This document shows, piece by piece, positions 47,601 to 56,199 of a stretch of 64,000 nt of DNA. The stretch covers positions 171,729,744-171,793,743 of the forward strand of contig NC_091128.1 of assembly GCF_040183065.1 (NCBI RefSeq), given 5' to 3'. Each line of letters opens with the position of its first letter. The first letter of the stretch is position 1. A program made the translations under genes and the position numbers. Below the pieces are notes generated by a model. That model saw only the letters and a program-made list of their open reading frames with translations. It ran no database searches and was not told the origin of the DNA. The stretch comes from Periplaneta americana (lineage: Eukaryota > Arthropoda > Insecta > Blattodea > Blattidae).

Positions 47601-50600
47601 CTTAACACGCCGTCCCAGCATGCTCCACACGTGTTCAATTGGGTTCATGTCTGGACTCCTTGCTGGCCATGGAAGAACATGGATTCCCACTTCTTGGAGA
47701 TAATCTCCGACCGCATGGGCAATATGCGGCCGTGCATTATCATGCATTAAAACTAAATTATCGCCTACAAATTGGCCAAATGGCACAACATGATCAGCCA
47801 AACATTCATTTATATACATATCAGCTGTTAGTCTTCCATTTTCAACAAAAACCAACTCTGTACGAGCATCCGTACACACTCCACCACCTCCATACGGCAC
47901 ATTTTCGGAAATGCAACACTGTGAAAATCGTTCTCCCCTCCTTGTCCAAACTCTTTCACGTCCATCAGGTGAGCACAGATTGAAACGGGACTCATCGGTG
48001 AACAGAACACAGCTCCACTGTCCATTTCTCCAATCCCTGTGATTATTTGCAAAACGCAGTCGTTCAACTCGATGCATCCTGAGAAGTCTGGGACCAGTTG
48101 CAGGTCTACTTGATATCAGTCCACTTGCTTTCAACCTCCTTCTAACTGTTTTGGCCGAAATTGGGCGTCCATGCATGTTAACAAATTGCTGGGCTACACT
48201 AGTAGCTGGCAGGTTGCGCTCCCTAAGAACTCTCAACACCATATACCTGTCTTCATTTGGATTTGTAGCTCTTGGACGACCCGAACCTGGTCTTCTGGTA
48301 TATTCTAGGGTCTCTCTATACCGTTTTATGGCATCATGGGTTGTGCTTCTAGCCATATTCATAACATTTGCAATGTAACGTACACTGCGTCCATCATCGT
48401 AAAGGGTTACAGCTCGAGCCACATCTTCAGGTCGCATCTTGTTTTAAGACAAATGTTACAACCCCACTTAAACTCAGAAAATGTAAAAATAAAGAAAAAA
48501 CGAATGATAACGATAATGAAGCACAAAATGGTTGAGACAAAATTGTTATAGCTGAGACTCCGAAAGCAAAATTGGAATATTTGGTTGTAATGGCTTGTTC
48601 ATAAAACAAAAAACAATCAACAATGTATACACCTCTCCAAAACAACAGATGGCTACCATAATATTGTATGAGAAGATGATGTTTTGCAAAATACCAGCAA
48701 ATATTAAAGTGTCCGGTTTTTTTTTGTCCCTGAGTGTATTTCATAACTCCACAACCATTAAAGATAGAAATCTGAAATCTTATACACTGATTTAACATGC
48801 ATTTATGCAAAAGATAGACTACAATAATGTCCATTTCTTTGAAAATAGAAAAATTAGGTCACAAAACATTATGTAAATTTTAATATATTTTATATAGGAC
48901 AAATAAAACATTAATTGTATTAAAATAAATAACTCTACATTTCTGAGAGTAGTCTACTTTTCAGAAATAAGTGTTTATTACATGCAGGAAAAATATTATA
49001 GATGTCAGAAAGACCACAACAATGTTATGGTTACCAAATGACGTAACTGCAGAATTCTTTTGTTTATTTTTTTTTTTCATAATCTTATAAAACTGGTTTG
49101 AAAAATATTATTCGTAACCTTTTTAATACTTTTATCAGATATTTAAGTTCTAATAAGTCTTGTTGTGGTACCTTCTAATTTTTGTCAAATTGTGAGTTCA
49201 TTTTCTCATAAAATTTTAGAAATTTAGAGCCTGCATTTTCTGATAACATTTGTGGTTGTTCACGTACATATAGGGCTGCCCTTAAGCATCCAGATCTGAG
49301 GATGAAGTCAAGTCTTAGCAACGACGTATCTGTATGTCACAAAACGACATATTCCCTACAAAGCCTTTATGGCTTAGCGATAGAGCTCTTTCTTCTTGTT
49401 ACAAAGACCGAATTTCGAATCTCTAACACACACATGTTAACACAACGCACACGATGATTCCCCGAGCTATTTCGAGGTGGGACTAAGTCTTTGAATAGCG
49501 ACCAATTTCCGTGTCTGTGTAAATCAATACAGTACATTATATTTTTGATAATTATTATGATGTGCCCGATGAAACTGGCACTGCATCACTTTAAATATTT
49601 TGCTGCAGAAATGTTTTATTAGTTGGTTATTTAACGACGCTGTATCAACTACTAGGTCATTTAGCGCCGATGGAATTGGTGATAGCGAGATGAGGCCGAG
49701 GATTCGCCATAGATTACCTGACATTCGCCTTACGGTGGGGGAAAACCTCGGAAAAACCCAACCAGGTAATCAATCCAAGCGGGAATCGAACCCACGCCCG
49801 AGCGCAATTCCGAATCGGCAGACAGGCAAGCGCCTTAGCCGACTGAGCTATGCCTGTGGCTGAAATGTGTTTAAAATGGTTAAAAGTACTTGTCCATATT
49901 CTGTTGCGACACTTTGGCGAAATCTAGATTCAGTGATCAGCTTAATGAGGTTGTACTGTATTTTGTTAAGGAAAACTAACACAGTGAAGCACTTACTCCA
50001 CGTTCCTGCCAGTTGACGCAGGGTACAACATGGACAGCTTCAGTTTGTGGTCGGGCCCGATGATGTAAAGGGCTCTCACAGTCATAGCCTCATCTTCGTT
50101 GTTCTTGTTTTCCTCGTCTATCATGTCCAGCTTCACAGCCAGTTCACGGGTATCATCAGCAATAATGGGGTATGGGAATTCCCCAGGAATGTCCAAACAG
50201 TATGACTTGATGTCCTGCAGTAGACAGAGATAGGACATGGGTAAGATATATTCTTCCATAAATACCATAAGAAGAATTAGAAATATTTCAGATAAAGGAT
50301 GAAATAAAGCAATACAGAAATATTGGTTGTTCCACATACAAAGAATGTGACCGACCAGGCTACGACATTGGTTTGTGAATTACAGATCGAGTGGCAAAAG
50401 ATTGGACGTGCAAAAAATGGGCAGAACCAGGCAGAACAACTAAAAACTGTTAGAGTTGCCGTACAGCCCGGATCTTCCGGGACCATACCAGAATGGATAT
50501 CTGCATCCCGAAAATGATTCTCGGGATGCATTAATGTTTCAGTTTTCACCGAACAAGAAAGAAAAGAAAACAACATTAGAGTTTGCTTTTTATACGATTT

Positions 50601-53600
50601 TATTCTCTTCAGTTTATGGGTATGACCATGGGTGGGCAACTCGTACTCCCAAGGCGCTAAAAACCTTGGCACAAAAAAAGCACACGCCGAGGCAGCCGCT
50701 GCAGTTACAAGCCGCCAATCACTGTAGACGCGAGCGAACCAACAACCACTCGTGTTGCAGCTAGCACAGAGTTCCTTCTACCTGACTGAGTTTGTTCACA
50801 GTTTGAGAGCACGAGTTGCCCACCCATGGGTATGACAGATCAAAACGGTTAAAAATAAAGAACTTGAAAAATATATTTTATTTTAGTTGGTTATTTAACG
50901 ACGCTGTATCAACTACTAGGTTATTTAGCGTCGATGAGATTGGTGATAGCGAGATGATATTTGGCGAGATGAGGCCGAGGATTCGCCAGAGATTACCTTG
51001 TATTCACATTACGGTTGGGGAAAACCTCGGAAAAAACCCAACCAGGTAATCAGCCCAAGCGGGGATTGAACCCGCGCCCGAACGCAACTTCAGACCGGCA
51101 GGCAAGCGCCTTAACCGACTGAGCCACGCCGGTGGCTTTAAAAATATACAGAACATAATAATAATAATATTATTTATTCTAGCGAAGTTAAGGTCATCAG
51201 GCCTTCTTTTCCATTAGCCAGAAACAAAAGAAGTTCATACAGTTTGCAATAATACAAGTTACTAATATTACAGACTAATATTTAAAGAACACTCAAAAGT
51301 TGATGTAGTTATGGATTTTAGTTCACGATATATTGAATGAAGCATCTGTTTTATCGGTATGTCAAGGACAAAGCATTTTGCTCAAATCTTTATAATTATG
51401 GTTACTGTTGTCAGAGTTTTGATACTTGAAATTCATTTTATGTTAGAATATTGCCTTCCACTAAAGTCCTTGGTAATTTTAGAACCACTATCCATAACAA
51501 TGCCAAGAAGAGAATTACGTTTCTTGTTGGCAACCTTTGTTCTTTGATTACCAATTCTACCAGATATGCAACAGTGGAAATTGAAAAATATTGATAATGT
51601 AGAACATTATGAGGTGGAAATGTATTTCGTATTTTAGGGATACTGCAGATAAATATTTGTATATTGGTAAATTATTAATTAGTCTACAACTGGACATCTT
51701 TAACTTTTCCTATATGCAACAATGGCTACGTGTTTCCGTTACTAATGCAAGCAAATTATTGCATTTTTGTCTCTTTTTATTTCGCACATTTTTAAGGTGA
51801 AAGTGTGTCGCGGATTTTCACTTTTCAAATATGGTAACACTAAGACTACTACAGACAAAGTTGCCTAATGCATGAAGGATGATGTTAATGATGATGAAGT
51901 ACCATAACCTTAACCACGAATTCTTTCGTTGAAAATAGATAACAGCCAAAGCGTGGTTTGAGAGCCCACCGCCTTCACTACACTGCCAGTGTCAGCTGCT
52001 AGAGAGGGATCTCAGGCGATATCTATGAAAGTAATTTAAAACGCATCTTTTGTTTTCATTTGATTATTTTCAGTTCTCATTATGCATGGTTTGTCATTGT
52101 ACTGATCTAACTTTTGTAATTTACCTTTTGATTTTTTAAAACTGAACCCTTTTATGAGTAAACTCCACGAGCCAGCACTGATCATATCACTTGTTTTGTA
52201 GACGTATTACAATATAATTTGAAGTGGTAATGGAAATTACGGGAAAACGGCTGAACGGATTTTAATAAATGATTCCTAATTTTGAAGCTTGGAACTCAAA
52301 GTTTTTCAGAAAAATAGTAGTTTTCAGTGAAATGTCCATTTTTCAACATAATTTACCTATTTTCAAAAATCCATCTGTCGTCAGTTTTGAGAACTAGCTA
52401 ATTGCATTTCAGAATAAAACAAAACACACACTACAGTAAACAATATTACACGAAGGCCATGATCTGCAAGAACGCTGACATATTTAGAGCTCAAATTAAA
52501 TTGGTTATTAAAAACTTAACTTACTAAAAATAATTTACAGGTTCGATTCTGTGGTGTGTAATTTTCTGGGTACAGCTGTGTATTGGATATTAAAAACTAC
52601 AAAACTTGAGGTGGTTTGATGACATTATTACCATTAGAAATGAAATATTATTGTAGTTAATGCTATGATGTGACTGTTTTTCATTAATTATACATATTAA
52701 TGCTATATTGATGATATGAAAGTGAAACGTTTTGGGGTTATATAAGTAGATGTAGAGAATAACTTAAATTAGATTTTGATTTATATATTTTACTGAGTGG
52801 CGGCTATATAGTATATATAATTAGTACATGTTACTGAAAACTAAAAAACTTACGTAAGATAATAATGCTGTTATTAAAAATCAAATACGGAATTTGTATG
52901 ATAATAACTTTCTTGTGTTAAATATTATTAACGTACCTTGTTAACATGTTTCGACCTATTTTTCGGTCATCTTCGGAACTGGTCGTTGTTGGTCTTGGCG
53001 CCTCTTGTTTCCTGTGTGGGTGCGTTTGCAGTGTAGAGTCAAAGAGTGTATGTGTTTTGAAATTGAGTTGTGTGTTGAGAATATCGTTGGGTTGTGTTTT
53101 CGTGTGTCTGTATATTTCGTATTGTTCTAGTGTGTTGAGTTTCTGGCTTTTTGGTTGGAAGTGATACAGTGTTAAAAGTTGTGTAATCAAGATGTAAAAA
53201 TCAAATATTTTTATAATTATTAATCAAGTGGGGTTGGGTCTTTTTCATATATTTAATGGCGGTGTGGTGTAGATATTTATATGCGTCATTCTCTTCAGTA
53301 TTGGCTCGAAAGAGCGCAAAAATTAGATTTCCTAAGAAAAGACCAAAAGGTATTACTTACTGATAAAATAAGAGGCCTACAAGATTTTGTAGTCTCCCGA
53401 TCATTTCAGCAGGATAAAATTATTTTACTCTCTACATTTCAAGGTAGTTCACGAAACATGCAGCAGCCATACCAAGATACTATGTCTAATGTTCGAAAGC
53501 AAAGTAAACTTGACATTTTTTTTAGTTTTCACCTACAATCCTCAATGACCTGAAATAGTTACTGCTTTACTCCCACATGAAAAACCGACTGATCGTCCTG

Positions 53601-54140
53601 GCATTGATACTTGCGTTTTCGCGTTGAAACTAAGAAACTGAAGGTGGAAGGTTCAAGAAGAAGTATTTCGCATAAAAAAACCATTCAGAAGGAGTATGTT
53701 TCATTATTATGGAAGCAAATAACTTTCAGAATGTCTGGTATTCTTCATTGAAAATAAATCGGAAAAAAATGTTTATTTGAACGTCTAATGAACTTAGTTT
53801 GCAGCATTTGCTGCACAAGCCACTAGTATTATATAAATATACAGTTTTAGGAATAAATGTCTCGATATTCTTTACCGACAGCATAAATTTATCATTTGTG
53901 ATTACATTTCACAATTTCCATTTCCTTTTCTCCCAAATTTGCCGTCATGTTTAACATGATCATATTGACATAAGGATACGTACCGCCACCCAGTCAGAGT
54001 GCGATTTTAGCTTGTCGCAGGAATGTGCCAGAACTTTGACGCCCCGCTTCTTGAACTCGTGGTCATGCACTGCGATGCGACCCAGCTCAGTGGTGCACAC
54101 GGGTGTGAAGTCGGCGGGGTGAGAAAACAGCACACACCAT
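38795..54140 (-). CDS. Prdx6-like: Prx6-like 1-Cys peroxiredoxin (copy B), exons 2-5
   Basis: Minus-strand exons 54140-53984, 50214-49997, 42817-42742 and 38923-38795 give 192 residues plus TGA, with GT-AG introns in phases (2), 0, 2, 0, as in copy A. The peroxidatic Cys is kept in [34 protein letters not shown] and [17 protein letters not shown] are also kept. It is clearly diverged: the segment after DIKSYC and the [10 protein letters not shown] loop differ, exon 4 has one extra codon, and the end is TTEDY instead of TPQP. After the split Ser codon it has WC where vertebrates have WG. Exon 1 (about 29 codons, ending TC) was not found up to 64000 and may lie beyond the window. All visible splice sites and frames are intact, so it is probably expressed. 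Confidence 0.92.
39068..39530 (+). mobile_element. Penelope-like element fragment with inverted flanks
   Basis: Outer inverted repeats (gattaaatggcgatcttact at about 39073; inverted near 39510-39530). Inside, + frames read [16 protein letters not shown], then [20 protein letters not shown] and TLFDTTLHH, typical of the region after the GIY-YIG endonuclease of Penelope-like retroelements. A hammerhead-like motif follows at 39441-39495. Confidence 0.7.
39817..39869. repeat. (TTA)n microsatellite
   Basis: About 17 TTA units; target of the hAT element that follows. Confidence 0.9.
39870..40712. mobile_element. hAT MITE with CAGTGGCGTAGC ends
   Basis: 843 bp with inverted CAGTGGCGTAGC ends and an exact 8-bp duplication attattgt (39862-39869, 40713-40720). 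No transposase. Another copy begins at 63962. Confidence 0.85.
40734..40986 (+). mobile_element. tRNA-derived SINE, subfamily A
   Basis: Head with GGAGTAACGGTCAGCACG and GGGTTCGAATCCCGG, body with TTACCTGGTTGAGG, tail domain GACGCTAAATAACC ... AGCGTCG. Flanked by atatactatgga (40722-40733, 40987-40998). Confidence 0.9.
40987..41490 (+). pseudogene. LINE 3' fragment (family E, (TTA)n tail)
   Basis: Reads [48 protein letters not shown] and [14 protein letters not shown], the C-terminal tail of an endonuclease/RT LINE. Ends in TTA repeats at 41428-41480. The SINE at 40734 inserted into its 5' end. Confidence 0.8.
41493..42530 (+). mobile_element. LINE family A copy: leader plus rearranged RT tail
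   Basis: Leader at 41493-41700, then the RT tail ([25 protein letters not shown]). A piece of the tail is duplicated (41795-41840 recurs at 41986-42035) and a SINE sits inside (42110-42388). Ends with the GTAA-type tail at about 42515-42528. Confidence 0.8.
42110..42388 (-). mobile_element. tRNA-derived SINE, subfamily B
   Basis: Minus: head CGTGGCTCAGTCGGTTAAGG and GCGGGTTCGATTCCCGC, body TTACCTGGTTGGG, tail GACGCTAAATAACC. Flanked by attaaaatg (42101-42109, 42389-42397). Confidence 0.9.
42742..42817 (-). CDS. Prdx6-like: Prx6-B exon 4
   Basis: 76 nt, one codon longer than copy A. Encodes [12 protein letters not shown] then ATPANWT. Acceptor ttttccag, donor GTAAGT. Confidence 0.92.
42818..43364. 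other. Prx6-B intron 3, nothing recognised
   Basis: Intronic DNA; a poorly placed Penelope remnant begins near 43320. Confidence 0.35.
43365..43541. repeat. Exact 84-bp palindrome with 9-bp spacer, Penelope-derived
   Basis: Arms 43365-43448 and 43458-43541 are exact reverse complements around gggacgaag. Each arm contains a string like the termini of Penelope-like elements (TGAAGAAGATGGCAGAGCTA, GTCGAAAGCTTGGAAGC). The flank at 43542-43570 continues with the element's usual CGCCGGAAAGCCTCAAGTCA. Confidence 0.9.
43570..44413. other. Prx6-B intron 3, nothing recognised
   Basis: T-rich tract 43620-43735; short ORFs without known domains. Confidence 0.35.
44416..45243. mobile_element. Fold-back MITE (TA target) split by a LINE fragment
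   Basis: Ends GGGGAGAGCTGGGTAGTATC and its inverse, flanked by TA. The first 180 bp (44416-44595) fold into two arms (gttacgtttctg / cagaaacgtaac). The right terminus was displaced to 45209-45243 by a LINE fragment. Confidence 0.75.
44596..45208 (-). pseudogene. LINE 3' fragment (family G, (AAT)n tail)
   Basis: Minus frames read [15 protein letters not shown], then [13 protein letters not shown], a typical LINE RT C terminus. AAT repeats at 44596-44645 form the 3' tail. A piece of the same 3' UTR is at 51154-51300. Confidence 0.7.
45457..46638 (-). mobile_element. Internally deleted Tc1/mariner-like element with SINE insertion
   Basis: Inverted ends CAGGGTGGACTGCTCGAATG / CAGAGTGGACCGCTGGAATG, flanked by TA. 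The minus strand starts [19 protein letters not shown] at 46200 (HTH region). It later has FFSDETT and jumps directly to [14 protein letters not shown] and [14 protein letters not shown]. The catalytic centre between these is gone, and stops are present. SINE at 46291-46547. Confidence 0.8.
46291..46547 (-). mobile_element. tRNA-derived SINE, subfamily A
   Basis: Minus: GAGTAACGGCTAGCGCGTCT head, GGTTCGATTCCCGGACGGG B box, same body and tail as 40734. Flanked by ctttcatat (46282-46290, 46548-46556). Confidence 0.88.
47200..48736 (-). mobile_element. Tc1-family transposon, apparently complete
   Basis: 1,537 bp. About 29-bp near-perfect inverted ends (CACTCAGGGACAAAAAAA then CCGGACACTT), flanked by TA at 47198-47199 and 48737-48738. 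Carries one intact transposase ORF. Confidence 0.92.
47442..48437 (-). CDS. Tc1-type DD34E transposase, intact
   Basis: 331 aa, no internal stop, starting [16 protein letters not shown]. The N-terminal paired-like HTH region (about 1-110) has a GRPR motif at 53-56. The catalytic triad is Asp148 (LFTDESRF), Asp233 ([12 protein letters not shown]) and Glu268 ([12 protein letters not shown]). The Asp233-Glu268 spacing of 34 residues defines the Tc1 family. It cuts and pastes DNA at TA sites. It has intact ends and near-perfect inverted repeats, unlike every other transposase in the window, so it is either a recent insertion or still able to move. It lies in Prx6-B intron 3 on the same strand as Prx6-B. 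Long overlapping plus-strand ORFs are shadows. Confidence 0.95.
   Translation of the reverse strand: MRPEDVARAVTLYDDGRSVRYIANVMNMARSTTHDAIKRYRETLEYTRRPGSGRPRATNPNEDRYMVLRVLRERNLPATSVAQQFVNMHGRPISAKTVRRRLKASGLISSRPATGPRLLRMHRVERLRFANNHRDWRNGQWSCVLFTDESRFNLCSPDGRERVWTRRGERFSQCCISENVPYGGGGVCTDARTELVFVENGRLTADMYINECLADHVVPFGQFVGDNLVLMHDNARPHIAHAVGDYLQEVGIHVLPWPARSPDMNPIEHVWSMLGRRVKNRRPRPESLQELRRALGEEWELIPQEDIAKQIESMPRRMDAVIQARGGNTRY
49615..49861 (-). mobile_element. tRNA-derived SINE, subfamily B
   Basis: Same head, body and tail as 42110-42388. Flanked by gaaatgt (49608-49614, 49862-49868). Lies 136 bp from Prx6-B exon 3. Confidence 0.88.
49997..50214 (-). CDS. Prdx6-like: Prx6-B exon 3
   Basis: 218 nt, same as copy A exon 3; acceptor ctgcag, donor GTAAGT. 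Encodes [17 protein letters not shown]. Confidence 0.93.
50215..50860. other. Prx6-B intron 2, unassigned
   Basis: Contains a hAT-like string near 50637-50760 (GGGTGGGCAACTCG ... CACGAGTTGCCCACCCATGG), an inverted pair about 190 bp apart that probably marks a small hAT MITE. Confidence 0.5.
50876..51139 (-). mobile_element. tRNA-derived SINE, subfamily B
   Basis: Same family as 42110-42388. Flanked by aaaaatata (50867-50875, 51140-51148). Confidence 0.88.
51154..51300 (-). pseudogene. LINE family G 3' UTR fragment
   Basis: AATAATAAT tail, then GAAGTTAAGGTCATCAGGCC, similar to 44640-44690. Confidence 0.55.
51305..52200. other. Prx6-B intron 2, nothing recognised
   Basis: No coding sequence or assignable repeat. 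Confidence 0.35.
52207..53826 (+). mobile_element. Helitron copy 1 with Rep-like remnant and Penelope insertion
   Basis: The 3' end is a hairpin GCAGCA-TT-TGCTGC followed by ACAAGCCACTAG, the Helitron CTRR-type terminus, with T after it. ORF 53281-53553 reads [20 protein letters not shown], then [20 protein letters not shown], matching the N-terminal helitron Rep-helicase region. A later [20 protein letters not shown] continues the same domain with frame breaks. A Penelope fragment (52888-53194) is inserted. Confidence 0.8.
52888..53194 (-). mobile_element. Penelope-like fragment inserted in Helitron
   Basis: 13-bp duplication taaaaatcaaata (52875-52887, 53195-53207), confirmed by the empty site in the other Helitron (60780). 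The minus ORF reads [16 protein letters not shown], then [10 protein letters not shown] and [14 protein letters not shown], a GIY-YIG-side Penelope tail. Confidence 0.85.
53984..54140 (-). CDS. Prdx6-like: Prx6-B exon 2 (catalytic Cys)
   Basis: 157 nt, same length as copy A exon 2; acceptor tttgcag, donor GTACGT. Encodes [20 protein letters not shown]. Confidence 0.93.
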
Positions 54141-54178
54141 CTGCAAATAATGAGTAAATAACAAATTAATGCTTAAGA

Positions 54179-54787
54179 CAGCCGTGGCGAAGATGTAATC
54201 GTGCGCCGAGCCACTGTGTAACCAGCAACGTGCATAGCACCTATGGAGGGAGGCGGACTCCCGAAGGGGAAGTGAAGCAACTGTCTGACTTATTAACGGA
54301 TTTTCATTTTCCTTACGTCAAGCACTTAAATATAATTTTATACAGTACAAGGCTACAAACTAATGTTTAGTACGTGTAACGAAGAAAGAAATGAACAATA
54401 AATGAACAATATCACAACCTAAAATTAACTGTCTTCAGAATGTCTCTGCGACAGAGTTTCAAAATCAGGAATTATGTCACTTACTGCCAGTCGTAGTTGA
54501 TCACGAAGGTATTTGTCTGTCAGTCGTGATCTAAATTTGGTTTTTACTATTTTCATTGTTGAAAATAATTTTTCACAAACGTAATTTGTAGCACACATGG
54601 CTTCAACAGAGCAAGCGAAAGAACGAAGCTTCAGATATTTATTTTTTTGGCAAAGATTTGAAAGTTCAACATTTGTTAAGTCCTTACATATAGCTTTCAT
54701 TTGACATCACATTGTAAATCTGTGAGTTCAAATTGAAGAGCTAACAGCATTATTCGTACATCTGCTGAAACAGGGTCAACGTACAGA

Positions 54788-54820
<33 letters not shown>

Positions 54821-55186
54821 CATGATGATGATAACAATAACACTTAACCTTTCAATGTTTCATCAGTAACATGTAGTATAATGCCGTTTTATGTTATGCA
54901 ACCGTTTTCCTCATAATACTTCTGAACAAATCATACATTTAATATTCTCATCATATTGACAGCAAAAAAATGCGTCCTCCCATTCTACTTTAAACTTTCG
55001 TTTTTGTAGAGGTACATGCTTTCGAGAGAGACATATGCCACTCGCAGGTCAGAGACAAATACAAATGGAACGGAGTTTGACTCCAGTGAGTGAGAGGGTG
55101 GGGGTTGGGGAAGGTTAGAAGCAAGAGAAATAGGCTACATAGCTATCACTGCGAGCCACAATGTGCTCGTGAGTCGCACACGGCTG
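54179..55186 (-). mobile_element. hAT deletion derivative (BED finger fused near dimerisation domain)
   Basis: Ends CAGCCGTG / inverted, 8-bp duplication gcttaaga / acttaaga (one mismatch). On minus, near 55010-54870, KRKFKVEWEDAFFCCQYDEN leads to CMICSEVL and NIKRHYTTCY, a BED zinc finger. ORF 54700-54425 encodes LRSFACSVEAMCATNYVCEK, then LFSTMKIVKTKFRSRLTDKY, the hAT C-terminal dimerisation domain. The catalytic middle is deleted and replaced by (GAT)n. The element starts 38 bp upstream of the Prx6-B exon 2 acceptor. Confidence 0.8.
54791..54831. repeat. (GAT)n microsatellite
   Basis: GATGAT repeat inside the hAT derivative. Confidence 0.9.
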
Positions 55187-55351
55187 ACTTAAGACATAAA
55201 CTTAGATCTAGATCACATTTTGGGTGAGTTGTTATGTAGGCTATGTTTATTTTTTGGCTTTTTGTAACAATGATGTATTCAGAAGATGATCTGGGAAGAA
55301 ATTTTCTCCCAAAACTGTGGATACATACAGGGTAGAAGTAATACTTATAAC

Positions 55352-56190
55352 TAGGGTGGCACGGATTTTTAAGTCGTTAAAATGTAATTTTAGGTGCCTA
55401 AAATAGGCTTAAAAGTGTAGGAAATAGTCTCTAAAGAATTGAAAATAGGTTCTAAGAAAAAATAAAGTTTTCTTTAAAAACATATTCCAAATCATCAGGA
55501 ATTCACTTCTAGAATTTAATAATTTTAAATGCTTATACACCGTTACCACCACTACTACTAAAAGTACAAGAACAACAAACATCTAACTAGTTATACATAA
55601 ACTAAACAATTAAGTGTGAAAAATAAGTTTTAGACATAAATTCAGTACACGAACAAGCCAAATATAATCAATTTTTATCAAGACTTGTCCGTTAATGTCC
55701 ATAATTAGCTTCACAATAAATTACTAATACTTTTTCTAAATTTTCAATTGAAAAGCAATGCCGTCTGTCACTCAACACAAATTTGTATGCTCCACATCCA
55801 CTGAAGTAACAGGAGCGCATTTCGATTTTGACACTAGATGACAGGAATGTTGCATTGCAAATCCGTGTTCTTCCCTGCTAGGATATCTGAAGCAGTACGC
55901 AGGTCCTTCAGTCCTACATTTCTCTGCAGAACTTGCTCCAGTTTATCCCTTTTTCCAACAGAACCAGCATTTAAAATACAAATTTTCGGAATAGGAATGG
56001 GTGTTTTAACCTATTAGAGATAAAACATACTTAATAGGTCAAAATAGGTTTTGTCGACAAAACAGGAAATTTTAAGTGCTATTAAAATACCAATTTTAGA
56101 CATAGTTTTATATGACACACGTACTTGCAAGTTTTTATGAACTTATGTTTTAAGGATTAAAATAGGTTTTTACCTAAAATCCGAAGTCTA
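55352..56190 (-). mobile_element. hAT-like element with TAG...CTA ends and dead transposase
   Basis: Exact 8-bp duplication cttataac (55344-55351, 56191-56198). Minus frames near 55840-55690 read CAPVTSVDVE, then YKFVLSDRRHCFSIENLEKV and LVIYCEANYGH, a hAT C-terminal domain split by a small deletion. AAAATAGG(T/C)T motifs recur near both ends. Confidence 0.7.
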
Positions 56191-56199
56191 CTTATAACT

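Larger units (their letters stand above)
46962..49272. mobile_element. Larger inverted-repeat element carrying a Tc1 insertion
   Basis: About 170-bp imperfect inverted arms (46962-47132 and 49105-49272; tatatgtacgtgaac at the tip). Between them is the Tc1 element at 47200-48736. No other transposase is seen. A pogo-TIR-like string (CAGTAGAGCCTTGTTAATCA) lies outside at 46690. Confidence 0.65.

Noticed and set aside
47639-48378. Plus-strand ORFs over the Tc1 element
   Set aside because: Shadows of the intact minus-strand transposase.
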